From Isochrysis galbana (Eukaryota; Haptophyta; Isochrysidales; Isochrysidaceae), in contig CM030941.1 in the NCBI GenBank assembly GCA_018136815.1, positions 2,357,719 through 2,421,718 of the forward strand: DNA of 64,000 nt. The letters are read 5' to 3'. Made by a program: the position numbers and the translations under genes. Below the pieces are notes generated by a model. That model had not been told where the DNA came from, did no database searches, and worked only from the letters and a program-made list of their open reading frames with translations. How positions within the stretch are numbered: the first letter of the stretch is position 1; every line of letters starts with the position of its first letter. Shown piece after piece: positions 33,156-43,469 of this stretch.

Positions 33156-34679
33156 TCACCCGCCAAGCTCGCCTCTCCTCCCAATCTTCCATTCCATCCG
33201 CGGCTTTGTGAGCAATACTGAAGCATTCATCCCCCCGAATCCGAACGAATTGCAAAGTGCGGCTCGAAGCTCGGGCAAATACATACGGCCTAGTGGGCCC
33301 GTCTCTCGAGGCATAACATGCTCAAATGCTAGCCCCTCCGGCTCCGGATATGAAAGATTGACGGTTGGGGGAACGCGGCCCTCTACAATAGCGAGAACGG
33401 TGAACACCGCCTCAGCTGCACCTGCCGCGCCGAGCAGATGGCCAGTTGCTCCTTTGGTCGACGAGACGAGAAGCTTCGATCCGGCGTCGATGCGCTTTGA
33501 CGCAATGGCGTCGATGGCGAGGGCCTCAGCAGTGTCGCCTGTTGGCGTGGATGTGGCATGCGCATTGACATAGTCGAGTTGCGAGTATGTCACCTGAAGT
33601 GGAGCAAGCGAGGCAATGAATTGGGATGCTTGGCCCGATCTTAAGGCCTGAAAGCAATTGATCAGGAGCGAGCGGCGGTTGGCGTACGTTTCCAAGGCGA
33701 AGCGCGGCCTCCATCGCCCGCAGCGCTCCATCGCCATTGGGAGGCGGCGCTGTGATGTGGTGAGCATCCGATGTAAGTCCGACTGACCTGAGCTCAGCTA
33801 GTGGCTTTGCTCCACGCGCGCGTGCGTGATCCTCTTCCTCGAGAATGAGCATTGCGGCACCTTCGCCTGAGGCGCGAGTTGTGCCGAAGTGAGTACGGCA
33901 GATACACTTTGTGCAAGCAAAATAATAGCTATCCAAGGCTACAACAAGCCCGTGTCACAAAGCGGCGCACCGATGACGAAGCCCTCCCTCGCCCGGTCAA
34001 AGGGGCGGGAGGCGCGCTCGGGTGTATCGTTGAAGCCCGAAGCAAGCGCACGCGCTCGAGAAAAGCCGGCGACGGCGAGCGGCTCGACGCATGCCTCAGA
34101 GCCGCCAGCCACAACGACATCTGCCTCGCCCGACCGGATCATGCGGAGCCCGTCTGCGAGCGCGTGTGCGCCGGTGGCACACGCGGTTGCGGGAGCAGCC
34201 GACGGTCCCTTCAGTCCAGCACGAATCGACACCTGCCCGGCTGCCATATTCACCAGCATCTTAGGGATAAAGAAAGGGGAGACGCGCCGGACGCCGCGCT
34301 CGCGCAGCGCATCTGCCGCCTCGACGATGTCCGACAGCCCGCCGATGCCTGATCCGATGGAGACGCCGGTCCTCTCCTGCTCGCTGGGCGTCTGAGGCGA
34401 CCACCGCGCCTGCTCGAGTGCCTCGGATGCCGCGGCGAGCGCGAATTGCACGAAGGCAGAGAGAGAAGCCTCATCTCCCTTTGCGGAGAGCGCTGAGCCG
34501 ATCGGTGTGAAGCCGCCCTCTCCACGTGGCACGGTGGCGGCGATCTGGACAGGCAGAGCGTCAAGTGAGCTGAGACGACGTACCGCACCCTCCCCCGCCA
34601 GCAAACGACGCCAGCACGCCTGCGCCCCCACACCGAGCGGAGAGACCAGCCCGACGCCAGTCACCACCACGCGGCGCAT
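33156..34679 (-). CDS. OXSM: Mitochondrial 3-oxoacyl-ACP synthase (KAS, OXSM type)
   Basis: Condensing enzyme of mitochondrial type II fatty-acid synthesis (malonyl-ACP + acyl-ACP). Exons 34679-33971, 33866-33688 and 33593-33156 join through 104- and 94-bp GT-AG introns to 441 residues, full family length. The catalytic triad is present: Cys in TACATGAHALADG, His in VNAHATSTPTGD, His in KGATGHLLGAAG, with the terminal NSFGFGGMNA loop. VSPFFIPKMLVNMAAGQVSI and DAHHITAPPPNGDGALR are closer to animal OXSM and plant mtKAS than to plastid KAS. It starts at MRRVVVTGVGLVSPLGVG with an in-frame stop upstream, so any targeting peptide must come from an unseen upstream exon or be internal. Confidence 0.93.
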
Positions 34680-34913
34680 CGCGCCCACCAAGCGCGCCAG
34701 AGGGAGGCATTATGTAAGTGGGGACTACTTTATTCACAGAGTACTCGTGAATCGGGCGAATTCCAAGTTCTCAACTCAACTCATTCAAATCTCGCTGCGG
34801 GCGGGCGTCATCCGGGGGGGGGGTTCCTTAGGCCCTTAGTTAGGCGTACACGCGTACACGCGTACACGGCGAGGGTCACTAGGCATTAGAACGTATAGCG
34901 TCATATGACCTCG
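34680..34913. other. Upstream region of the ketoacyl synthase
   Basis: Probable promoter or 5'UTR of the minus-strand KAS gene. Contains a triple CGTACACG repeat near 34847-34868 and poly-G at 34818. No gene. Confidence 0.4.
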
Positions 34914-35230
34914 TGTTAGCTAGCATTCCTAGCCACATACACCGGACGAGCCATGCGCCAACCGCGCACACCCCCATCGCGGGGTAGGGGCTCCGTTGCC
35001 GTCGAAGGGCTTCGGTCACGCAGCACTAAGATTATACTAACACAACAATAAAACTTTGACGCTCCCCCATCGCCAAAGGCGAAAACCCTGATTCTCCCAA
35101 TCGTTGCCATTCCCGAGAAAGGTACAAGCTTACCCTCGAGGCTGAAATGTGATCAAGCGTCAAAGACATAGGCCAGCAACAATTCTTCGCCTAAGTCGGC
35201 GGCATCCAAACCTGTAGTAATCCTGTAACA
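34914..35230 (-). mobile_element. Candidate solo LTR (TGTTA...TAACA)
   Basis: 317 bp bounded by TGTTAGC and CTGTAACA. In reverse it matches 42375-42498 plus 43421-43443, i.e. the same LTR without the transposon that interrupts the other copy. Flanking 5-mers (CCTCG and TTCCT) do not match, so either the boundary is slightly off or the target duplication has decayed. Confidence 0.55.
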
Positions 35231-36110
35231 TTCCTGCGTCGTCACCCGGCTGCCCGGCTGACGGATCGAACATGACCACTGGCTCGATATGCGACGATAC
35301 GGAAGGGAAGCGATCGGCGGGAGGCGCGGCGGAGATTGCCGGGAGTGATGGAATGGCGGGCTGGACCACCTCCTCAGTCCTCAGCAGAGGAAGGCGGGAG
35401 GACGGGCTTGGGCGAAAAAAAAAATTCTTAATAATCTTGCCCTCAACGGACTACCCGGATCAGACCTTTCCTGCGGCCCTGGTGTACGTCTCTGCCGTGG
35501 ACGTTGCAAACAAAGTGGCAGAAGTGTGTTGGTTCGAAAAGTCGTGGAAGTCGCCGCGGTGGCCCCGGAGCAAGAAGGTCGTCGTTTACAAGAAGTACTT
35601 CCGCTGCTGCGCTTCCCATGTCCGCATAAGTGAATGAATCAGCTTGAGGATCTTGTATTGAATAGAACGGGTGTGTGCGCGCGGGATTCGATGTGCGCGC
35701 GCGGGCTCCGCAGCTGTATGTGGCGTCGATGCCGCAGTTGGAGTGAAGGAGTGTGCGTGCAGTGCAGGTGCCTGCTTATTTTTTCCGATAACATGGGTGG
35801 TGTGCCCCACCACTTGATCAATTTTGGCTCTCAACTTGCAATCCCACGCGAGCACGATCAACAGCCACCTTGGCGGGCTACTGGCCGCCCAGCGCGCCCC
35901 GTTCACCGTGTCTTCACCTGCACCTGCAGTTCCTGCACTCTTACCTTCACCTGCACCTTCACTGAAGAAAAAACTTCGGACCAGCACCTTCCCAGATGGA
36001 AAATTTTTTTATTGGGGCGCCCTCGGCGGGGGGGCCGAGGGAGAGGGGAGTCGCGTCGGCGCGCTCCATCGCGTCTAAGTATAAACTTAGTTGAGGACGG
36101 GCTTGGGCGA
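35231..36110. other. Mixed transposon scraps with an unassigned short frame
   Basis: 35265-35412 repeats part of the hAT transposase start in minus orientation (GGAGGCGCGGCGGA, GGCGGGCTGGACCACCTCCT). The + strand 35440-35637 reads DYPDQTFPAALVYVSAVDVA then NKVAEVCWFEKSWKSPRWPR to a stop; it looks protein-like but I do not recognise it. 36070-36090 has AAGTATAAACTTAGTTG, the end motif of the 0.7-kb family. Confidence 0.45.
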
Positions 36111-36119
36111 GGGCGAGGG

Positions 36120-36480
36120 CGAGGACGAGATCCAATTGTCGTGGTGTCGAGTGCGTCCTTTTACGCCGGGGTTCTTGATGGACGTAACGGTAGCTGAGTT
36201 ATCGCAGAAGATTGTCGCCGGGAGCTTATATTCGGCTTCGAGATATTCGAGAACATTGAGTACGAAGTACGAAGCTCGAAGCGAAGGTCTTTAGCAGCAT
36301 TGGTGTAGGCGGCGATTTCGGCCTCAGCGGAGCTTTGTGGAATAATCTTGAGCTTGCGAGCGGAGTATGAGATAGCGGCACCGCAGTATTTGATAATGTG
36401 GAATGTGGCCGGCGACGGGCGTCGGGCGTCGGTGAACTGCTCCCCCGTGGGGCAATGGGGCTCTCAAATTTGGTATGGCT
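36120..36480 (-). mobile_element. Copia RNase H remnant
   Basis: Minus-strand pieces in two frames: YCGAAISYSARKLKIIPQSS AEAEIAAYTNAAKDLR, then LNVLEYLEAEYKLPATIFCD NSATVTSIKNPGVKGRTRHH. These match copia RNase H (AEAEY...AA.E; CDN..A..I..NP..H.RTKH). A frameshift separates them and the downstream ADILTKP motif is missing, so it is a decayed fragment. Confidence 0.8.
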
Positions 36481-36786
36481 CGCACTCGCGGACGGATCAA
36501 CTGCCTCCATGTGCGGTTGTCCACAACACACACTTGCACCATGGGACGTGCCAGTGCAGTACAAGAAGGAGGGCAAATCATACAGTCCACCACACTCGCG
36601 TCTCGTGGACTGATTGTGCCCGATGGGTACCACACCTTCTTGAAGTGCTCCTGTGGTACGTTGGAACCACAGACTGGAGCAATGTTTGCGATGGAGACCA
36701 ACGAGACTCCCCGCCGTCCTCGGTGCCACAAAGCAGCCGAGTCCATTGAATCATGTTGTGCACTCTCCTCCTTTTCCCCTTGAATT

Positions 36787-38107
36787 CCAGAAAACTATTG
36801 TTATAGTTTTAGCGATGGAGCGCGCGCCGACCGCTCCCACCTCCCAGCCCTCTGCCGCCACGACGCCCCAACGGGGCCGACCCAAGCCACCGGAGCCCAA
36901 GCGCTCGCAGCCCTCAGCCCCTCCCGATCAGGACGTCGAGATGGCGCCACCTCCCTCTCCTCCCAGGCAGCCCCACAGCCAGGGAACAGGCAGAGTCCTG
37001 TTCCCTGGTGCAGACCAGAGCCAGGGCAAAGCCCTGCCACAGGCCTCCCTCGACACGCCACCCAACCAAGGACTCCCCATGGGGGCTGGCAGCACTGCTG
37101 CCACCCCCATGGTGGCAACTCCTACCACCAGTGCACCCCTCGGGGGCGGGCACTTGACACAACAATCAATCCTGGGGGCCTTTGCGCCCTCCAACCAACA
37201 ACCAACACCTACGCAAAAATCCTACGCGGAAGCCGCCCAGAAGGGACCCATGGGGAAGGCTCCAATGCAGCAAGCCTAGAAGCAACCAGCTCCACAGCCA
37301 CAGCAGCCATCGCGCAAGCGGGCCGACCCCCAATCGGACCCCAAGCCGGTTGTCAGCAACAACACACAACTTGCTCCCCCCCCTCTTGATGAGGAGGAAG
37401 AGCCGGAAGACACCCCATTTTTCATTCAGCTAGCTCAGCTAGCTGACGACAAGAAGGACATCAAAAGTGAAGATGTAGCTACCTTCATGAAATTCCTCCT
37501 CTCTAGGCTGGAAGGCCTAGACGCAACCCCGGATGGGATGGACAAGGGTCGTAAAGGCCCTTGGATCTTTTACGTCGATGAGGACGCACACGATCAATTT
37601 AAGGCCGCATATGGAGACAAAGTAAATACGGCACTTTCTGGAGTCCCGCACGAGTTTGGAATCACTTACGGCGCGTTAGCCGATTCGGCCCCTCGCAAGT
37701 CGAGCGCCATCCGGTCCTCTCTCAAAGAGGTGGCGACCTACATCGTATTCCGCATCTTTGACCCGATCAAGGCGTACAAAACCAAGACTAGGCATCTGGC
37801 TAGCTCGCTCGAACGCGAGATGGAGGTTCTTGACACGTATGGAAACGCCACCGGGGCTAGGGTAAACAAACGGAAGAGTGTACTAATACGCATGGGATCG
37901 CTCTTTGGAGCGCGGGTTCCCGATGAGCTAGCCTACCTCAAAACGCTAGGCGGAGGAGAGTACGCCACGATCTTAGGAGTGCCCTTCTGGGAGGGGCCCG
38001 AGAATGACTCTTTCTGGGAAAAGCTCATCTGCATGCACGCTAGTTCATCTCGATCAGTGTCCATGTCAGGCCAAAGTGCTGTGGGCTGGAGGAAAGTGCG
38101 CTTTTAG
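36787..38107 (+). mobile_element. Internally deleted LINE: ORF1 joined to the end of the RT domain
   Basis: Begins with the LINE 5' end (AAACTATTGTTATAGTTTTAG) and ORF1 (ATG 36814, MERAPTAPTSQPSAATTPQR), with a stop after KAPMQQA near 37279 and further frame changes, then ORF1 again (MKFLLSRLEGLDATPDGMDK). After SSLERE it switches to VLDTYGNATGARVNKRKSVL and YATILGVPFWEGPENDSFWE, the thumb-side region of a LINE reverse transcriptase. About 2.5 kb present in the larger copy is missing at the junction (about 37818). Confidence 0.85.
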
Positions 38108-38162
38108 AGTGGTTTTGTGTCCGCGTAGCGTTTTCGTACATAACGTTATTCAAAATTCTGAA

Positions 38163-38426
38163 CTAACGACCTGACAGCTGACGGAGTAACATCCGCTCAC
38201 TATAGTTGTGAGGCATTGGATTGACCAACCTCAGTGTGACGTTAGCTAGTGTATTTATGCGGTGTGACAATTGATTTGTCATATGAGTTTGAAGCTTCAA
38301 ATTCTCTTCGAGAGCCTCTTGCCGCTTCGCAAGGGCGTCAAGTAACTTTCGCGAAAGTTGGACGTGAGGGGCCGCCCGCATAGCGTTTTGGTAGGTAAAG
38401 TTGGTGTTATTACAGTGGCAGAACAA
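38163..38426 (-). CDS. Unrecognised coiled-coil ORF
   Basis: 87 residues. The central part (LSRKLLDALAKRQEALEENL, KLQTHMTNQLSHRINTLANV) is a clear amphipathic helix or coiled coil. Lies in a lower-GC island (about 38.1-39.7 kb) divergent to the ORF at 38583. No homologue recognised; it may be an exon or part of a mobile element. Confidence 0.4.
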   Translation of the reverse strand: MFCHCNNTNFTYQNAMRAAPHVQLSRKLLDALAKRQEALEENLKLQTHMTNQLSHRINTLANVTLRLVNPMPHNYSERMLLRQLSGR

Positions 38427-38582
38427 AACTGACGTGAGGCGACGAGCGTCTGATCACCCGCCCCGGTGGTGGTGGACCTACAGCGAGCCACGGAAGCTTG
38501 GTGTAATACGTCAAAGATCGCAGGGATGAATCCGTGGCAGGATTAATATAATCTAATCTTCCTAGTACCACGAGCGCTTCCT

Positions 38583-39137
38583 ATGGGCGAAAGGGATCCC
38601 CAATCTGTCGTGAATGGGCTGCTAGGAAAAAGGAAGCGTTGTTCCGTGGAATCACTATCGTCTATGAGCATAGCACAGATGTCTGACGAGGTCTGGTTGG
38701 AGTTCAGTGATGTGCAAAGTGACATAATGGATATATGTATTTGTGAAGAGCTCCAAGGTGACTCCGATTTCACCACAGAGCTCGAACGATACAACCATTG
38801 GGATTGTAGTGCCGTGAGAGGAAGCATCAAGTCTGTGAAGAAAGAGGTGTTCGAAGCTGTCGCAGACATGGTAATGCGTACCGGAAGAGGTATACTTGCA
38901 CACGGACATGATGTCCCTATCCAGCTGGCGTTCTCCTCAACTGTACATTCACCTACATCGAGCTTTTGGTTGGCACATGTGAGGACCAATGTGGAAAACA
39001 CTCAGGGTGAAGATTTCCAGAACGCCGTCTGGGGTATCCTTCGGTGGATGTTCGGTCGAAGCATCGAGTGGAAAGTCCCCAGAATAGATACCATCAAAGC
39101 TTCCATTTCATGGTTGGTGTCGCTGCAAAATCGATAA
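38583..39137 (+). CDS. Unrecognised 184-residue ORF in lower-GC island
   Basis: MGERDPQSVVNGLLGKRKRC opens a complete frame with normal amino-acid composition (Trp, Cys, Ile and charged residues, not the Pro/Arg/Ser bias of shadow frames). Visible features are a basic GKRKR near the start, an acidic stretch (SDEVWLEFSDVQSDIMDICI) and a Trp-rich end (FQNAVWGILRWMFGRSIEWK). Base composition and codon use differ from the GC-rich host genes. I cannot assign a family. It could be a captured or viral/transposon gene, or a host orphan. Confidence 0.5.
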   Translation: MGERDPQSVVNGLLGKRKRCSVESLSSMSIAQMSDEVWLEFSDVQSDIMDICICEELQGDSDFTTELERYNHWDCSAVRGSIKSVKKEVFEAVADMVMRTGRGILAHGHDVPIQLAFSSTVHSPTSSFWLAHVRTNVENTQGEDFQNAVWGILRWMFGRSIEWKVPRIDTIKASISWLVSLQNR

Positions 39138-40349
39138 CGGGTATACACACGACGATGCTCAACTCGCACGCGCATTTGTCCATGGTCGACGTCGTCAGCG
39201 ACGAAGGCAGAGGGGTGTGAGCGGATCCCAAACACACGTTGCTGAGCGTTAGAGAGTGTGCGGAACGGGGGCCCCGACGTCCCGTAGGACACGGGTCGAC
39301 ATGCATTCGAATTGGACGAGGTGTGTGGGGGTGGAGCTGGGGACCTTCGTGGACGGAGTCGTGGATTGGGTTGGGAGGTGGCCACCACAGTGACAGACAG
39401 CGCGCGCCGAGAGAGAGAGAGAGGCGAGCGCGAGCGTCCCGAAGGTCTTGTGATCTAACTTGTACTCGGTCGTCACGGTCAAATTCTTCGAATGCCGCGC
39501 CCAAGATAACTGGAATCTATAAAAGAGAAGACGTTCGCCACGGGGAAGAAGAACGCGTCCGTGGATGCTGCTTGGAAGACGATGTATTTGGAATTGTTAA
39601 CGATCGCTATCATGTTTGTATTCTCGATCGTAGGAATTCGATCAATTTTCTTTGGAGGGAAACCAACATGGGATGAGATATCGTGATTTCAACGATATAT
39701 CCACCCTGCCCCAAATCGAGTGAATGGAGTCAGACCACGTGTGTGTTTCAACATGTGAAGGGTCAAGTTGACTCAAGTAACCTCTAGGTGACAATGAAAG
39801 GTGTCAGCAGGGATGGGGATAATTGAACGCTTTTGGTCTAGTGCCGTTTGGTGTTTCGTGACCGGTTTTACCTTATACTGATACGCCTCTCACGCGGGGA
39901 GACGCCTAATGGTCGGGCGGGGCGGGGGGGGGTTGTTTTATTGTTGTTCAATTCTTCGATTATTATTGTAAACGGTCTATGGACATTTGATGGCTCAACT
40001 TGAACCTGTCCCATATTCGACAAAACGTGACCTTAGGGGGGCCTTCCGCGAGGAGAAACCGCGGAGGGAAGGGGGGGGGGGGGATATCCTGGTGGTTTCA
40101 CGACGGGCGCACGCTTGTTTTAAGTGTGTGAGCATGACCCGCGCGGAGGGAAAAGGCGCGACCTCCCCGTTCCGAACAAACAGACCTGATTGCCGATAGC
40201 CATCGAATTCCGAGGACCGCCTCCTCGTCAAAAACGACGCCCAACCGGGACACCAGATGTCGATGAGATGAGAAAAGCAAAACAAGTGTTAGATGGGTCG
40301 CAGCCTCGCGCACAAAAATATGCTGCAGAAATCTCATCAGAGTATACTC
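39138..40349. other. No recognised gene
   Basis: The + frame 39239-39676 ends GCCLEDDVFGIVNDRYHVCI and could be an exon, but the opposite strand is equally open. 39980-40040 shares the GGACATTTGATGGCTCAACT / CCATATTCGACAAAACGTGA block with 56045-56110. A poly-G run sits at 40070-40081. Confidence 0.4.
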
Positions 40350-42269
40350 CTACTCCATCTTTGGACCTACTTCATCTGCCTCGCGCATGCACCGGAATTG
40401 GTCATCGGGATGCCATAAATCAACAGGCCTTGGTCTCACCTCAACGGGAGCACGCCACGCGGGCCTTACGACAAGTGCGGCCGTGTGCATATCGCGCAAC
40501 AACGAAAGCGCAGCCTCCGACGTAGCGCGCGCAGAAACAACCCGGATATCTGTCGCTTTCGTCGAAGCGTGGTATAGGTTGCTCCCACTATTGGCACCGC
40601 CTCGAGCTCGTAACAAAGCGCCCACTCGGTCAGGCAAAGGTACACTAGTCGCAAGCTCAACTTCGCATACACCCGCCGTCATCAACTCGTCGCTTTCATC
40701 ACTTTGCAGCCGTGGAGCAGCCCCGACTGCTGCGCATCGCGGCGCCACATCCTTGCAAGATTCTCCTTCTTGTTCGGCGACAAACTGTTTCAAAAAGGCC
40801 TCCAGGAGAGATGGATCGCCATCGCCGTGACGACTTTCTATTGGTAGCCATAGGGAATCGTATGCTTCCTCTCTCTCCTCTTTCGATGAGAAGCAGTCCA
40901 GCAGTAAGCTACGCACCAAATCAGCCCCATTGAGAGCGCGGCCGGAGTACGTGGAAAAGTGCACGTTGATGGCTCGTTCACGCCTAGCAAGCATCTCATA
41001 CCTAGAGGCAGCAGAGATGGGAATGGTAATGGGAAGTCATTTGCCGAAGCCGCAAGGGGCGTATTCATACCGCGACCTGAGCTCAGGCTCCGCTTACATG
41101 TTATTGAGAGCAACACCATCTTGAAGCTCAAAGGCAACCACCTTCACATTCGTCAGACAGCGTGTTACCATCGCCGAGAGAGCGCGAGCTCCCGCCTTGC
41201 CCAGCGGTGCATTTGCAGGCTCGCCAACAGCCTCAACATCCCGAGAACTGCCCGAGTTGTAATCTCGGACATTGGACAGCTTCCCGCAATTCTCGCCGAC
41301 CAGTAGTGTTGGATCCGAATCACATAGACATTCAGTATCATGCAGGAGGGCCATTGCTTTATCACGGAAGAACTCGTAGCATTTGTGCATCGTTCGCGCT
41401 GTACGGCAACCTTCTGTGTCAAAAGGGACACGGCATACAATCGAGAAGAAGGGCAGCTGGTCTCGACGAGACGGAACCAGCCGAACATCGGCTGACCCGT
41501 CCACTGATGCTAGTCCCTTACCCAAATCACCCGTGATGCTCGGCCTCGAACCTGTATTTCTCGTCAAGCTTGCGACGTTGTCACGGCCGTTCCCGGCTAA
41601 TGAACCATGCTGAAGCCTCCGCTTACGGGTGAGGAGGACCCGTTCGACTGCTGTAATAATCGGTGATGCCAGGTCGTGAGGCAAAACGTCTTGAGCCGCA
41701 TCCCTCAATGCACACAACAAGAGGAAGATCGTCGTGCACCGCTGCTGTCCATCCACAAGTACAATGGCAGAAGATGGGTCTGCAAGGCGGCGCTCATGTG
41801 TGAACACGATGCGTCCAAGGGTATGAGGTACGACAACCGAGGCTGAGAGCACATCGTGCCACAGTCTCTCCCAATGACTAAAATCCCAGCAATATCGTCG
41901 CTGAAAGAGCGGTATCACCAATCTGGACGAAGAGAGAGCGAACGTGCCAAATGGGACTGGCGCACATGATTTTGCCATCGCCAATCTTCCTGAGGAGCGC
42001 AGCCACGCCTCAGGCACTCCTCGCACGTACTGAACGTCAGAGCCCATCTTTCCGCCACCTGTCAAAGTGATATCATAGACCCAGCCGGCGCTGGAGCCAC
42101 CCTCGGCGCTCTCTCCGGGCGTACTCTCCCTGCTGAAGGGCGAGGTGCCTCTGTCGAGTGAGCAGCGGGCAACGATTGCGGACGCTCCTGATGGAAGCCC
42201 TGAGTGCGCTGGGGCGGCGACAACGAGCTTGTCGCCGCACGCGAAGGCGGGCTGGCGTTCCTCTGCCAT
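40350..42269 (-). CDS. DUF262 (GmrSD N-terminal-like, ParB-fold) domain protein
   Basis: DUF262 proteins are best known as the nucleotide-binding half of the type IV restriction enzyme GmrSD. Exons 42269-41098 and 41001-40350 join through a 96-bp GT-AG intron (codon split AT|G) to 607 residues. Motifs: VIPLFQRRYCWDFSHWERLW at about 125-145; LVDGQQRCTTIFLLLCAL, the hallmark DGQQR..T; and across the intron VALNNMYEMLARRERAINVH and LNGADLVRSLLLDCFSSKEE, matching FE.LN..G..L...DL.RN.L. The N-terminal ~110 residues (CGDKLVVAAPAHSGLPSG, VYDITLTGG) look like a small SH3/Tudor-like domain. The DUF1524 HNH nuclease expected in active GmrSD fusions was not seen. ATG 42269 is the first in frame. Confidence 0.85.
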
Positions 42270-42374
42270 CGCGCAAGCGGGCAGGCTATCGGGGTAGCCG
42301 AGAGCCGACACAGGAGAGAGACGGTGAGAGGGGGAGAGAAAGGGAGAGAGCGCTGCGCGCTCCGTCCCTGTCAG

Positions 42375-43443
42375 AGTTTTCTTGTTGTCCTAGTTTAATC
42401 CTAGTGCTGAGGGACCGTGCCTCATCGGCAACGGAGCCCCTACCCCGCGATGGGGGTGTGCGCGGTTGGTGCATGGCTCGTCCGGTGTATGTGGCTAGCC
42501 TAGATGGGAAATACGTATTCACCGTATTTGGACGAAGGCCAAATACAGACCGTATTTACCGTATTTGAAACTGCCTCAATATGACCCTCCGTATTTGGAC
42601 GGTGGCGCAGGCGCGCGCGTCGAAAGTCCCCACGCCATGATCCTGTTTTGGTCTCATAGGTCATAGGCGGGGGGGCCTAATGGGAGGGTGAGGAGCAGAT
42701 TATTAGAGAGGAGCTGTGGGGAAGGAGAGATGGCTGGATAGGGCGCTATACCCATGCGCTAGGCATGGGCAGCGCCGCCACCTCAGGGCATGTCCTCCCT
42801 CTGTTTGGTCATATGTTGAGATGTTGAGATGTTTTGTGCCTACAACCTACAACAGAGGACGACGAGGGGGTTTGTGCTGCTTGGGTTAAACGCAGTAGGA
42901 AGAGGGAGTGAGCGAGCAGAGTGAGAGGGGGAGTCAAGTGTTGAATGAAGGCCCATGGATGGCCCATGGCAGGGCACCGAGTTGTAGGTTCCTGTGGTGC
43001 ACAAGAGTGGGGTGGGAAGGAGAATTGTGTCAGCAATGGGCAATGGGCATTGTTGCATTGTTTGTTTGCGCAATGCAGCACCGCTGCAGCCATGCGCCAT
43101 GCGCGCAACGAGCGCGGATCGCGCGAGGCACGGTCAGGGTTGGGGTTCAGGATGGGGTACACGCTCCATCTACATTCTCACATGCTCTCATCATGATGAG
43201 ATGATGGGTGAAGGGGGGGCGGGGGGGAGAGGGCGCTGGCGCTGGCGCTAGGGCAATATATGGCATATGCTGGCGATTGGCGACGGGGGAGGCTTGGGGA
43301 ATGGGAGCCCCCCCCCCCGTTACTGTATTTGGTACCGTATTTGGCTGTATTTGGACGAAGGCCAAATACAGACTGTATTTACCGTATTTGGAAGCCCCCT
43401 CACTGTATTTCCCATCTAGGGTGGCTAGGGATGCTAGCCAACA
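42375..43443 (+). mobile_element. 5'-truncated LTR of a copia-like element, interrupted by a TIR element
   Basis: 42375-42498 and 43421-43443 together match the candidate solo LTR at 34914-35230 (reverse), ending GCTAGCCAACA. The intervening 42499-43420 is a later insertion. The LTR head is missing: homology stops where the DUF262 gene's 5' flank begins. Confidence 0.65.
42499..43420. mobile_element. Non-autonomous TIR element with perfect 8-bp target duplication (hAT-like)
   Basis: 922 bp. Ends are CCTAGATGGGAAATAC and its reverse complement (last bases diverge slightly). Flanks are GTGGCTAG at 42491-42498 and again at 43421-43428. The unoccupied version, GTGGCTAGGAATGCTAGC, is present (reversed) at 34920-34937, which proves the insertion. 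Subterminal AAATACAG/CTGTATTT repeats and the block GGACGAAGGCCAAATACAGA occur near both ends. No transposase. Confidence 0.9.
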
Positions 43444-43469
43444 AGACCTCTTACAAGACTACAATTTCT

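Noticed and set aside
34914-35230. Treating this as a protein-coding exon (VRGWRMARPVYVA)
   Set aside because: The same sequence forms an LTR at 42375-43443 with TGTTA/TAACA ends; better explained as non-coding.
39239-39676. 145-codon plus-strand frame
   Set aside because: The first half is GC-biased and Arg-rich; only the last 50 residues look protein-like, with no start or splice site that I can defend.
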